Assembly: GCA_937898685.1 (NCBI GenBank)
Contig: CALEJT010000030.1
Span: 1 to 44,838, forward strand
DNA from: an uncultured Gammaproteobacteria bacterium
Lineage (GTDB): Bacteria > Pseudomonadota > Gammaproteobacteria > Pseudomonadales > Pseudohongiellaceae
Direction: 5' to 3'
Length of the DNA: 44,838 bases
Shown: piece after piece, positions 26,348 through 35,146 of the stretch
How positions within the stretch are numbered: the first letter of the stretch is position 1
Layout: each line of letters opens with the position of its first letter
Translations under genes and position numbers: made by a program
The notes under the pieces: generated by a model
The model's input: the letters and a program-made list of their open reading frames with translations, nothing else
Database searches by the model: none
Told to the model about the DNA's origin: nothing

Positions 26348-27247
26348 CTACTTCAAGGTAGCGCGCAGCTTGGGTACCGCGAAATCCAGAAAACGCCGCA
26401 TCTTCAGCGGCATCTGCCCACGCGAGGTGTGCAGAACGTGGATGGGCACGGGCGCAGGTTCGTAATCGGTGAGGATGAGACGCAGCTCACCGCGCTCGAT
26501 GGCCGCCGCAGCCTGGTAGTGCAGCAGGCGCGTCACTCCCACGCCCATCGTTGCCGCTTCTATCGCCGCTTCGGGGGTGTTCACGATCAGGCGCGGCGTC
26601 ACCACGACATCGAACGGACGCCCGTTTTCCGGTTTATGGAAACGCCACTGCGGCGCCGGGGCGGGCGCATCGATGGCGATGCAAGGCAGCTTGGCCAATT
26701 CCTGTGGCGTGCGCGGAAGACGTTTGCCACGCAGCAGATGGGGACTGGCGCAGGTCACGAGCCGCATCGTCCCCACCTGCGTCGCCACCATGGAGCTGTC
26801 CGGCAGTTTGCCGATGCGCACAGCCATGTCGACGTGATCGGCAACGAGATCGACATGACGATCGGCCAAGGTGAGCTTGACCGTGATCTGCGGATGCGCG
26901 GAGAGAAACGCGGTGACGATCGGCAATACATGCAATCGCCCGAACATGAGTGGCGCAGTCAGCACCAGTTCGCCCTTGGGTTCGGTGAATTCGCTGGCGG
27001 CAGTGCGTTCCGCTTCCTCCACCTGTTCGAGGATGCGCCGCGCCGCAGCCACATAGTCGATGCCGGCATCGGTCAGGGTGAGCTTGCGCGTGGTGCGATG
27101 CAGCAGGCGCGTGCCCAACCGCGCTTCGAGGTCGGCAATTCTGCGGCTCAGCGTGGCCAAGGGGACGTGCAAGGCCCGGCTCGCAGCCGAAAAACTGCCG
27201 CTTTCCACCACCTGCACCAACATCGCCATCGCTTCGAGGCGGTCCAT
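26348..27247 (-). CDS. LysR-family transcriptional regulator
   Basis: A 299-residue regulator: MDRLEAMAMLVQVVESGSFSAASRALHVPLATLSRRIADLEARLGTRLLHRTTRKLTLT for the DNA-binding part and an effector domain over about 90-295 (DMAVRIGKLPDSSMVATQVG). The ATG at 27247 is preceded by GGGAGGG; an upstream in-frame ATG at 27298 adds residues foreign to the family. It diverges from the alpha/beta hydrolase at 27358, and a perfect inverted repeat lies between them. It probably regulates that hydrolase. Confidence 0.93.
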   Translation of the reverse strand: MDRLEAMAMLVQVVESGSFSAASRALHVPLATLSRRIADLEARLGTRLLHRTTRKLTLTDAGIDYVAAARRILEQVEEAERTAASEFTEPKGELVLTAPLMFGRLHVLPIVTAFLSAHPQITVKLTLADRHVDLVADHVDMAVRIGKLPDSSMVATQVGTMRLVTCASPHLLRGKRLPRTPQELAKLPCIAIDAPAPAPQWRFHKPENGRPFDVVVTPRLIVNTPEAAIEAATMGVGVTRLLHYQAAAAIERGELRLILTDYEPAPVPIHVLHTSRGQMPLKMRRFLDFAVPKLRATLK

Positions 27248-27263
27248 CTGCCCTCCCACTTTC

Positions 27264-27280
27264 TGGAAAGATGATTTCCA
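27264..27280. promoter_or_regulatory. LysR operator candidate, TGGAAA-N5-TTTCCA
   Basis: A perfect inverted repeat with arms TGGAAA (27264-27269) and TTTCCA (27275-27280) in the 110-base divergent region between lysR (27247) and the hydrolase (27358). Spacing and symmetry fit a LysR recognition site. Confidence 0.55.
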
Positions 27281-27357
27281 AAAATACCGGATTATCACGC
27301 TTTGCGAAAAGGCTCAGAGTACCTCTCCCAGCCACTCAGCTGCCGAAGGAGCACCTC

Positions 27358-28245
27358 ATGACACACATTGCCTACCGCACCGTCGCTGTCGACGGACTCG
27401 AACTCTTCTATCGCGAAGCCGGCGATCGTCAACGGCCGACCTTGTTGCTTTTGCACGGTTTCCCCACGTCGAGCCATATGTTCCGCGACCTGATTCCGCT
27501 CGTCGCCGAGCACTTTCACGTGGTCGCACCCGATCTGCCCGGCTTTGGTTTGTCGGCGCATCCTGCACGCAACGAGTTCACCTACACCTTCGACAATCTC
27601 GCCCAGGTGATCGAGCGCTTCACCGAAGTCGTTGGGCTTAGGTCCTACTCGCTGTACGTCTTCGACTACGGTGCGCCGGTGGGTTACCGCCTCGCGCTGG
27701 CGCAGCCGCGCCGCGTGACAGGCATCATCTCGCAGAACGGCAATGCCTATGAGGAAGGATTGAGTAAGGAATGGTCGCCACTGCAACGCTATTGGGCGGA
27801 ACCAACTCAAGCGAATCGCGAGGCCCTGCGCGCTTTCCTGACCCCCGACTTCATTCGTTGGCAATACGAACACGGCGTGCCGGACCCAAGCGCGGTTTCA
27901 CCCGATGGCCATGCCCTCGATGCCTGGTACTTCGCCCGTGAAGGCGTCGCCGAAATCCAGCTCGACCTGATGCGCGACTACGCCAACAACGTGGCGCTCT
28001 ACCCCAAGTTTCAGGCGTATTTCCGTGAATACCAGCCGCGCTTTCTGGCGATCTGGGGCAGGCATGATCCCTTCTTCCTGCCCGCCGGCGCCACCGCCTA
28101 TCAGCGCGACATTCCCAGCGCCGTGGTGCGGCTTTTGGACACCGGCCACTTCGCGCTGGAAACGCATGCGCATGAAATCGCCGCAGCGATCATCGGCATG
28201 TTTGCGCACGAGGCGCAGGCGCCGCTGCAACTGGCACATTCATGA
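27358..28245 (+). CDS. Alpha/beta hydrolase with Asp nucleophile (epoxide hydrolase / dehalogenase-like)
   Basis: A 295-residue hydrolase. The oxyanion motif is LLHGFPTSSHMF (32-42), and the nucleophile elbow reads VFDYGAPVGYR, placing Asp103 where esterases have Ser. Asp nucleophiles are used by epoxide hydrolases and haloalkane/haloacid dehalogenases, which form an ester intermediate. The catalytic His is in LDTGHFALETHAHEI. GAAGGAGCACCTC precedes the ATG at 27358. It is divergent to a LysR regulator and overlaps the FTR1 gene stop by 6 bases (convergent). The substrate, epoxide or halide, cannot be decided. Confidence 0.9.
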   Translation: MTHIAYRTVAVDGLELFYREAGDRQRPTLLLLHGFPTSSHMFRDLIPLVAEHFHVVAPDLPGFGLSAHPARNEFTYTFDNLAQVIERFTEVVGLRSYSLYVFDYGAPVGYRLALAQPRRVTGIISQNGNAYEEGLSKEWSPLQRYWAEPTQANREALRAFLTPDFIRWQYEHGVPDPSAVSPDGHALDAWYFAREGVAEIQLDLMRDYANNVALYPKFQAYFREYQPRFLAIWGRHDPFFLPAGATAYQRDIPSAVVRLLDTGHFALETHAHEIAAAIIGMFAHEAQAPLQLAHS

Positions 28246-30180
28246 CAAGGGGCGCCCGCTTGCCTGGCGCTTGTTCCAGGCGAAACCTGCAGCCAGCAGG
28301 ACGATGATCAGAAGCTGCGCCGCAACACTTTGCAGCGTGGGGAAGAGTCCGAGCAATTCCACGCGCGGAACGCCGGCCAAGGGCGTGAGCTCGATGAGCC
28401 CTGCTTCCTGCAGCGCCGCCACGCCCTTGCCTGCCAACACCACGGCGAGAATCGCCATCAACCACGAACTGAAGGCGAAGAACTTACCGATCGGCAATTT
28501 GCGGCTGTAGCGCAGCATGGCCCAGGCGATGCCGGCAAGTGCGACGCAGGCGGTGAGCGCACCGGCGAGCATCGCAATGCCATTGCCCTGCGCGCTGAGT
28601 GCGGCGTAGAAGAGGATGGTTTCGAACACTTCGCGATAGACCACGATGAAGGCCAAGGCGCAGAGGAACCAGGCCGAACGCGCCGAGAGCGCCTTGCTCA
28701 TCTTCTCGCGAATGTAGCGTTGCCATTGCCCCGCCTGCGCGCGGCCATGCATCCAGATGCCGACGGAAAGCAGCACCGCCGCAGCACAGAGCGCGCCGAA
28801 ACCCTCGGTGAGTTCGCGGCTGGCACCACTGATGCTCACCATCCACGTCGCCACGATCCAGGTGAAGAATCCGGCGACGAGCGCACCGATCCACCCGCCA
28901 TGGATGTACGGCATGAGCTCGGGACGTTCGGCCTTGCGCAAGAACGCCACCATGGCGACGACGATCAGGAGTGCTTCCAACCCTTCGCGCAACAGGATGG
29001 CAGCGGCGCCGAGGAAGATGGAAAGAAAGGCGCCTTCACCGGCGGACAAGGCCGCCTCGGCCTCGTTCAAACTCGTTTCGAGCGCACGCACTCTCTGCGC
29101 GAGATTCTCGGCACTTTCCCCACGCTGCAGCGCCGCACGATAGTCGAGCATCTGGCCTTCGATGCGCGTCAACAAGGCGCTGTCGTGTGCGCGCAGTGCC
29201 GGCTCGATCGGTTCGAAGCCATCGAGATAGGCCGAGAGCGCCAAGGTTCTGGCCTGATCCATCGCACCACTTTGCACGGCGGCGAGACTTTCGCGCAGAC
29301 GCGTGCGCGCCACATTCAAGGAGCCACTGTCCTGCACCACTGCCTGCGGTTCGCTGCGCAGGTAGGCAAGCACGGCCGCGGCCTCATCGCCTCCCACACG
29401 TGCTGCGAGATTGGCTGGGGAAATACTGGTGAGTGCCGCCAGATCGGGAAGCAGTTGTTTGAAGGCCGGATTCTGTTGCCAGAGGCGTTCGCCGTCTGCG
29501 ACTTCGCTCGGCGTGGTGGCGAACTGCGCGATGAAGAAGGCCAAAGCCCAACGCTCTTCTTCGCTGAGCTGCGGATAGCCCACCATCGCGGTGTCTTCGA
29601 GACCGAACGTGATCACCTGGTACAGCGCGAACAAACTGCGCTGCGCCGCGCGTTCGCGGTCGGTGAAGGCAATGGGCGGAGGATCCAGGGCTACGCCGGC
29701 AGGACCATCGCCCCTGCCTTCGCCACCATGACAAGCGGCACAGTGCACTTCGTAGAGTTCAGCCGCACGTGAAAGATCGGGCGCAGCCCGTGGTGCGAGT
29801 GGCACCGGATACACCTCGAGCAAGGCAGCCGCCAGGTCCTGCGCCAAGGAAGCAACCTCAGTCGCTGCCGCCTTGTCATCGATGGCGCGTTGCAGCGCCG
29901 TTGCCTGTGCCAGCAGCGCCTCCTTGCCCTGTTGCGCCGGCAAGTCCGCGATGCGCTGCGCCACGGTGGCAGCGAACTCCACCTGCTCGGCGTACTCGGT
30001 AGGCTCGATCACTTCGCCGTCGCTGACTGCGCCGGGATAGTCCACGGCGATGTAGTCGAGCATCTGCCAGGTTTGCTGCACTTCGTTTTCCGCCGCGCGC
30101 ACCGCGCCGCAGGCGAGCAATACCAGCGCGAGAAACGCCGTACTCAGCAAGGACATGGAGAAGGTTCGATTCGTGATCAT
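28240..30180 (-). CDS. FTR1-family iron permease with N-terminal cytochrome c domain
   Basis: A 646-residue membrane protein. After a signal sequence (1-29, FLALVLLACGAVRAA) there is a periplasmic helical part, a c-type cytochrome with heme site CAACH at 147-151 and a likely Met ligand in TAMVGYP, then an alpha-helical region and an FTR1 permease of about seven helices. The two iron-path motifs are REGLE at 398-402 and REVFE at 516-520. Iron is thought to be moved as Fe(III) after oxidation, and the fused cytochrome suggests electron removal at the entry. No Fur box could be recognised upstream. No clear ribosome site precedes the ATG; a second ATG eight codons later is possible. Confidence 0.92.
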   Translation of the reverse strand: MITNRTFSMSLLSTAFLALVLLACGAVRAAENEVQQTWQMLDYIAVDYPGAVSDGEVIEPTEYAEQVEFAATVAQRIADLPAQQGKEALLAQATALQRAIDDKAAATEVASLAQDLAAALLEVYPVPLAPRAAPDLSRAAELYEVHCAACHGGEGRGDGPAGVALDPPPIAFTDRERAAQRSLFALYQVITFGLEDTAMVGYPQLSEEERWALAFFIAQFATTPSEVADGERLWQQNPAFKQLLPDLAALTSISPANLAARVGGDEAAAVLAYLRSEPQAVVQDSGSLNVARTRLRESLAAVQSGAMDQARTLALSAYLDGFEPIEPALRAHDSALLTRIEGQMLDYRAALQRGESAENLAQRVRALETSLNEAEAALSAGEGAFLSIFLGAAAILLREGLEALLIVVAMVAFLRKAERPELMPYIHGGWIGALVAGFFTWIVATWMVSISGASRELTEGFGALCAAAVLLSVGIWMHGRAQAGQWQRYIREKMSKALSARSAWFLCALAFIVVYREVFETILFYAALSAQGNGIAMLAGALTACVALAGIAWAMLRYSRKLPIGKFFAFSSWLMAILAVVLAGKGVAALQEAGLIELTPLAGVPRVELLGLFPTLQSVAAQLLIIVLLAAGFAWNKRQASGRPLS

Positions 30181-30401
30181 GGTTCTTGGTCTGGCACCTA
30201 CATTCGAAAGAACGCGAAGTTTCGCATCTAGAGGACCGTGAAGTCGTGCACCTCACGTCAAATTCGGCAGAAGTGGAGCGGTCATTGGTAGGTTCGATTG
30301 CAATCAATGAAGCCCAAAAGCGATGTCAAACGCTCGGTGACACCTTGGGCGTCCCATGTTCGGGAGCAATGCTCACTCCAACCTGCGAAAGCGCGGCACG
30401 A

Positions 30402-31058
30402 TCACGTCGTGCGCAACGGCCAGGTGCGCAGCACCTCATGGCGCGAGAAGCCGATGTGGCTTTTCACGAGCGCAAACTCGGCGGTGTGGAAGCTGATGGG
30501 TTCGATCGTGGTACGACGCAGCCGATGGCGCGAGTCGTAGCACAAGGTCATGTGGGGTTCGTAGTTGCGCGGCAACTTGAAGCCATGATCCGCCAGAGCA
30601 CAGGCGAGCTCACTGCGTAGCTTGCGCACTGCGTCGAGCCCTGCCCCACCCACGAGAACCAAAGGCCCGCTGGAGCGCGAGAAAGTCAGTGCCGCATCGA
30701 ACTGCGCATCGATCGGCGGGAAACGAATCATATCTGCGGCGCGATAGGCGCGTTCGAGTATCTCGTCGTCGACTTCATCCCCAATGAATTCGAGCGTGAT
30801 GTGCAAGCGCTCCGGTGCAATGCGCTTGGCGCGAATGCCGGCACCATCGAGCAACCCTTGCGTCTGCGCATGGATGCGCGCGGCATCTTCCACAGAGGGA
30901 CGCAATGCGAAGAACCAATTGTGTTGGGCGCGCACACGTTGTGGGCCGTCGGAGGGCTGTGCCTTTCGTCGCGGAGGCTTGGGTGGGGCGGGTTGTTCGA
31001 AGAGATTCTGTTGCGTCACGGCAGAGTCTTGTCTTTGTCCTGAAGTATCGCGGGACAT
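30402..31058 (-). CDS. thpR: RNA 2',3'-cyclic phosphodiesterase / 2'-5' RNA ligase family (ThpR-like)
   Basis: A 218-residue 2H phosphoesterase with both catalytic motifs: HITLEF and HMTLCY. Around them are WFFALRPSVEDAARIHAQTQGLL and FALVKSHIGFSRHEVLRTWPL. The family opens 2',3'-cyclic phosphate RNA ends and can reverse this as a 2'-5' ligase. The first 45 residues are basic and proline-rich (PAPPKPPRRKAQPSDGPQRV), longer than usual and probably disordered. The ATG at 31058 is my choice; an in-frame ATG 11 codons upstream is possible. It follows the DUF3516 helicase on the same strand, a pairing suggestive of RNA metabolism. Confidence 0.9.
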   Translation of the reverse strand: MSRDTSGQRQDSAVTQQNLFEQPAPPKPPRRKAQPSDGPQRVRAQHNWFFALRPSVEDAARIHAQTQGLLDGAGIRAKRIAPERLHITLEFIGDEVDDEILERAYRAADMIRFPPIDAQFDAALTFSRSSGPLVLVGGAGLDAVRKLRSELACALADHGFKLPRNYEPHMTLCYDSRHRLRRTTIEPISFHTAEFALVKSHIGFSRHEVLRTWPLRTT

Positions 31059-31187
31059 TCTACCCGCAATGCCCTGCACGTCGTGGCCCAACGCGGGATG
31101 CAGGGAGCTGGTTGAATCTGCGAAGAACCGATGCCGGGCTTACTCGCATGTTGGGGTGAGTGAAACCAACCTCGACAAGAGGCGTAC

Positions 31188-33716
31188 TCAAATCGGCTCG
31201 ATGCCGAGCAGGCTCAAGGTCGGTTTGCCCTCTTCCCTTGCGCGCTGCTTGTCGACGGTGAAGCGTGCCTGCCAGTCGTTGAGACCATCGGGATCGACGA
31301 GTACCTGCGCGATGTGCCAAAGACCACTCTCGTCATCGACAGTGACATAAGTGTGCTTGTGGCTGCGGGCTTCGGGATCGAGCAGGATGCGCTCGTGCTC
31401 CGCGTAATAGGCCTCGCGCAGTTGCGCCAGTTCGTCCGGAGTCCAGGGTGGGACGAGTGCGGCGGCAGCATCGTAGCGACCAGCAGCGAAGGCACGCAGG
31501 AACTGGAAAATCTCGGCGCGAATCAGCGCGGTGAATTCGCGCTTGTTCTTCGTGATGTCCACCTGCTCGAGCGCTTTCGCCTCGTCTTCCTCCTGCGGCT
31601 GCCAGTTGGGATTCTTGAGACGTTCCCATTCGTCGAGCAGGCTGCTGTCGGTGCCGCGCAACAGACCCGTCAACCAATCCTCGATCTCCTGCAGATCCTC
31701 GTTCTTGAAAGCCGGTGGCACGGTCTGCGCCAATACCTTGTGAACACTCGCAACGTGACGCAGCAACAAACCTTCGGCCCGTTCGAGGTCGTACTGTTTG
31801 ATGTAGCCGGCGAAGTCCAAATAGTTTTCCACCATCTCGCGCACGATGCTCTTGGGGCGGATGTTCTCGTGCCCCACCCACGGATGCGTCTGCGCGAAAG
31901 CGTCGAAGGTGCCGTAGATGAAGTCGCGCAGCGGTTTCGGATATTCCAGCTCCTCGAGCTTGGCGATGCGCTCTTCGTACTCGATGCCCTGCTGCTTCAT
32001 CTCCGCCATCTTCTGGGTTTTCAGCACGTCGAGCTGGCGCCGCAGAATGAGGTCGGGATTCTCCAGGATCGCTTCGATCAGGGTGAGCACGTCGAGCGGA
32101 TAGGTCGGGCTCTCGCGCTCGAGCAGCTGCAAGGTATCGAGCAGATACAGCGACAGCGCGTGATTGAGCGAGAAATCTTCCTGCAGATCGATGTTCAAGC
32201 GCAGCTTGCGGCCATCACTGCGCTCGTCAGGCGGTACGATTTCGATGATCTTGCGTTCGAGCAGCGATCGAAAGAGCTGCCAGGCGCGCTTGCGATGCAA
32301 CTTCTTCTGCTGCGGTGGTTCGTGACAATCCGCAATCAGCCGCTGCATGGCGCGGCAACCATCGCCCTTGCGACTGAGCACCTGCAGCAACATGCCGTGC
32401 GTGACATGGAAACGCGACACGAGCGGCTCCGGCGGTGCTGCGCGCAGCTTGTTGAAGGTTTCTTCCGTCCACATGACGAAACCTTCCGGCGGTTTGCGCT
32501 TCTGCAGCTTCTTGTACTTCTTCGGATCGCCCGCGATCTTGGCTTCGATGCGATAGTTCTCGATCACATGCTCCGGTGCCATCGCCACCACGTAGCCGAT
32601 GTCATCGAAACCCTTGCGCCCCGCGCGCCCCGTGATCTGGTGAAAGTCACGCGCCGTGAGCAAGGCCTTTTTCGACCCCGTGTACTTGCTCAGTTGTGTG
32701 AGCAGCACGGTGCGAATCGGCACGTTCACGCCAACCCCGAGCGTGTCGGTGCCGCAGATGATTTTGAGCAAGCCCTTCTGCGCCAGCTTCTCTACGAGGA
32801 TGCGGTACTTCGGCAGCATGCCGGCGTGATGCAGACCGATGCCGTGTTTCAGAAAACGTTTCAGATCCTTGCCGTAGGGGCTGTTGAACTTCACCCCTTC
32901 CAAGGCGGCGGCGATCGCGGCCTTTTCCTCGGCCGTGCAGTAGTTCTGGCTCATCAGATTCTGCGTGGTCTGCGCCGCATCGTTCTGCGTGAAGTGCACC
33001 ACGTACACCGGCGTCTGCTTCGCCTCCACCAGGTTCATCACGGTGGCTTCGAGTGGGGTCTTGTCTTCGTAGCTGAAGTGCAGCGGCACCGGGCGCGTGG
33101 CGGAAGACACGACCTTGGTCGGCGCACCGGTCAAACGCGTGATTTCGCGCTCGAAGAACTCGGTGGCACCGAGCGTGGCCGACATCAGCAGAAACCGCGA
33201 ATTGCGCATCGTCAGAAGCGGCACCTGCCAGGCCACGCCGCGCGAGCGATCGGAGTAATAATGGAATTCATCCATGATCACGTGGCGGAACGGCGCGTCC
33301 TCGCCTTCGGAGAGCGCAACGTTGGCGAGGATTTCTGCGGTGCAACACAGAATCGGCGCATCGCGATTCACGGTGGCATCACCGGTGGCGATGCCGACGT
33401 TCTCGGGGCCGAAGTCGTTGCACAGCGCGAGAAACTTTTCATTCACCAGCGCCTTGATGGGACAGGTGTACACGCTGCGCTGCCCCTCGGCCATCGATTT
33501 GAAGTGCAGTGCCGTCGCCACCAGCGACTTGCCCGAGCCGGTGGGCGTGTTGAGGATGAGGTTGTTGTCCTCGAACAATTCGAGGATCGCTTCTTCCTGC
33601 GCCGGATAGAGTTCGATGCCGCGCTCGGCCACGTAGTCGAGAAAACGCCCCAGCAACTCGGCCGACGAGCAGTCGTGCGAGGGCGGCAGGCGGCTGAGAA
33701 GCGGATTGGAAGTCAT
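31188..33716 (-). CDS. DEAD/DEAH-box helicase with DUF3516 C-terminus
   Basis: An 842-residue superfamily 2 helicase. Motif I NTPTGSGKS at 56-64, motif II DEFH at 149-152, motif III SAT, and motif VI QITGRAGRKG define the two RecA folds (about 35-390). The rest is the DUF3516 region seen in a group of Ski2-like bacterial helicases (LERESPTYPLDVLTLIEAILENPD, HPWVGHENIRPKSIVREM), ending with a beta-domain. The likely role is RNA unwinding. The ATG at 33716 gives the family-like start MTSNPLLSRLPP; a GTG at 33776 and an ATG at 33749 are also in frame. It diverges from a VOC gene. Confidence 0.92.
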   Translation of the reverse strand: MTSNPLLSRLPPSHDCSSAELLGRFLDYVAERGIELYPAQEEAILELFEDNNLILNTPTGSGKSLVATALHFKSMAEGQRSVYTCPIKALVNEKFLALCNDFGPENVGIATGDATVNRDAPILCCTAEILANVALSEGEDAPFRHVIMDEFHYYSDRSRGVAWQVPLLTMRNSRFLLMSATLGATEFFEREITRLTGAPTKVVSSATRPVPLHFSYEDKTPLEATVMNLVEAKQTPVYVVHFTQNDAAQTTQNLMSQNYCTAEEKAAIAAALEGVKFNSPYGKDLKRFLKHGIGLHHAGMLPKYRILVEKLAQKGLLKIICGTDTLGVGVNVPIRTVLLTQLSKYTGSKKALLTARDFHQITGRAGRKGFDDIGYVVAMAPEHVIENYRIEAKIAGDPKKYKKLQKRKPPEGFVMWTEETFNKLRAAPPEPLVSRFHVTHGMLLQVLSRKGDGCRAMQRLIADCHEPPQQKKLHRKRAWQLFRSLLERKIIEIVPPDERSDGRKLRLNIDLQEDFSLNHALSLYLLDTLQLLERESPTYPLDVLTLIEAILENPDLILRRQLDVLKTQKMAEMKQQGIEYEERIAKLEELEYPKPLRDFIYGTFDAFAQTHPWVGHENIRPKSIVREMVENYLDFAGYIKQYDLERAEGLLLRHVASVHKVLAQTVPPAFKNEDLQEIEDWLTGLLRGTDSSLLDEWERLKNPNWQPQEEDEAKALEQVDITKNKREFTALIRAEIFQFLRAFAAGRYDAAAALVPPWTPDELAQLREAYYAEHERILLDPEARSHKHTYVTVDDESGLWHIAQVLVDPDGLNDWQARFTVDKQRAREEGKPTLSLLGIEPI

Positions 33717-33883
33717 CGATCTGGCGGCGAAAAAGGCGCCATATTGCATCAAGCCCGCCACCCGCGCCAAGTTCACGGCAATGGGAGTTCCGCCTCGTCG
33801 GCGCGGACACCTTGATCCTAGCGCAACTTTGCGTTGCCATTGGGCCCATTCTCGTGCCCTTGCCCTTGAAGACAGGTGTCTGC

Positions 33884-34237
33884 ATGAAAGTTCGAAGGAT
33901 CGTTCTCAATATCGCCACGGACCAATTCGATGCAGTCGACAAGTTCTATCGCGAGCTGCTGGGCCTCGAGCTGGTGATGGATCATGGCTGGCTCCGCACC
34001 TACGCCTCGGGCGTGAAGATGAACACGCAACTCAGCTTTGCGAGCGAGGGAGGTTCAGGCACGCCGGTGCCGGATTTGTCCATCGAAGTGGATGATCTCG
34101 AAGAGGCACTGCGCAGAGTCGACGCAGCCGGAGTTGCCATCGAGTACGGTCCTGCCACCGAACCGTGGGGGGTGCGCAGATTCTATGTGCGTGATCCGCT
34201 CGGAAGGTTGTTGAACATCCTGCAGCATCTTGAATGA
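33884..34237 (+). CDS. Glyoxalase/bleomycin-resistance (VOC) family protein
   Basis: A 117-residue single-module VOC protein: MKVRRIVLNIATDQFDAVDKFYRELLGLELVMDHGWLRTY and the second half VEVDDLEEALRRVDAAGVAIEYGPATEPWGVRRFYVRDPLGRLLNILQH. Each half is a beta-alpha-beta3 unit, so a dimer should form the site. The ligand set is not complete enough to claim glyoxalase I activity. The ATG at 33884 fits the family start; the ribosome site is weak. It is a single gene between the helicase (divergent) and the Tudor-knot-like gene (convergent). Confidence 0.88.
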   Translation: MKVRRIVLNIATDQFDAVDKFYRELLGLELVMDHGWLRTYASGVKMNTQLSFASEGGSGTPVPDLSIEVDDLEEALRRVDAAGVAIEYGPATEPWGVRRFYVRDPLGRLLNILQHLE

Positions 34238-34326
34238 CCCAAGGTGTTTCACGAGCAGGTTGATCGTACGAGGTGGTTGGCCTTTCGTAGATGTTTGGAG
34301 CTTCGGCGCTCACCCAGCCTGCGCGT

Positions 34327-34932
34327 CTACCGTGCTTTCGGGCAGCCCATCGAGGCACGCGCATCGCCGAAGAAGATCAGATCGATCTGAGGCGTGCCGC
34401 CGCTCTTGATGGAGAACCTGCCGGTGGCGTTGCTGAGGGTGCCGGTGAAACTGAGCGTTCCATCCTGAGCGAGCACATAGGTGCCGCGCTCCTTGCCCAC
34501 GGCATAACGGCTGTCATCGAGGATCTCGACGTCGGTGAAGGTGTAGTTGGTCTGACCGGCGTCGAAGGTGTAGCAGCCATATTTACCGGGTGGCACGGGA
34601 CCACTCACCGCCGTTGCGCTCTCGTTCCCTGCCGCCGGCGTGGCCGTCCCCGCGTTGGCCGTGGGCGCCAGCCGCAGACGCGCGACACTCACCCATTCGT
34701 CCCAGCTGGAGTCGAAGCCGTCGTAGGAAACCAGGCAGGTGTCCAGCGCATCGGGCCCTTCCAGCACCATGGCCGGGAACCAGACCCCGACATTGAGCAC
34801 TTCCACCGCCTGCCCCGCCACACAGAGTTCCACGCCTGCGCTTGCAGCGGCGGACCTTGCGGAAGGTTCCGCGGCAATGGCCATGAGAGACGAAAGAATC
34901 AGTGCACCGCACGCGGCACTGCGAACGCCCAT
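34327..34932 (-). CDS. Secreted protein with Tudor-knot/agenet-like domain
   Basis: A 201-residue protein with a clear signal peptide (GALILSSLMAIAAEP). Residues about 41-88 (VEVLNVGVWFPAMVLE...VSYDGFDSSWDEWV) follow the pattern of chromatin-type Tudor-knot or agenet barrels: V-x-W-[YF]-P-A-x-V and Y-x-G-[WF]-x-x-x-W-D-E-W-V. A low-complexity alanine-threonine linker (89-112) leads to a beta-rich module with GKYGCYTF...DVEILDDSRYAV...GTYVLAQDGTLSFTG, common in proteobacterial secreted proteins. Four cysteines (38, 66, 120, 197) could form disulfides. AGGAGGG precedes the ATG. Export implies a ligand other than histones; function unknown. Confidence 0.8.
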   Translation of the reverse strand: MGVRSAACGALILSSLMAIAAEPSARSAAASAGVELCVAGQAVEVLNVGVWFPAMVLEGPDALDTCLVSYDGFDSSWDEWVSVARLRLAPTANAGTATPAAGNESATAVSGPVPPGKYGCYTFDAGQTNYTFTDVEILDDSRYAVGKERGTYVLAQDGTLSFTGTLSNATGRFSIKSGGTPQIDLIFFGDARASMGCPKAR

Positions 34933-35042
34933 GGGATTCCCTCCTGCGTAATCGATATTGCGCGGAGCCCACGCCGCGCGCGCGGCGTTTTACTACATCC
35001 CCCTCTCCTGCGCCATCAGCGTAGCGCTGCTGTCGTGAAGCT

Positions 35043-35146
35043 GAGTATCGCCTGTTGGTGCTTATCGGCCGTAAGCGCAGCGAACCCAGTGGATTCGATG
35101 GCAGGTTGGACACGCTTGTTGGGGTTCGCGCTGCTCACCACCAACC
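35043..35146. repeat. Composite dispersed repeat, copy d
   Basis: It begins with GAGTATCGCCTGTTGGTG and ends with a 28-base palindrome-like block at 35118-35145 (GTTGGGGTTCGC...CACCACCAAC). The end block abuts the TAG stop of the SRPBCC gene at 35146. It matches copy e (38291-38385) in order and sequence, so both belong to one family. Confidence 0.65.

Noticed and set aside
28330..29772. A 480-codon plus-strand frame antisense to the FTR1 gene
   Set aside because: No recognisable domain; the opposite strand has heme and REXXE motifs.
30214..30225. Fur box or operator before the FTR1 gene
   Set aside because: GCGAA-GT-TTCGC is a short GC-rich palindrome and does not resemble a Fur box; chance is likely.
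31314..33815. An 833-codon open frame on the plus strand, antisense to the helicase
   Set aside because: It mirrors the helicase in a GC-rich codon pattern; its protein has no recognisable family and is full of His/Arg/Gln low-complexity typical of antisense frames.
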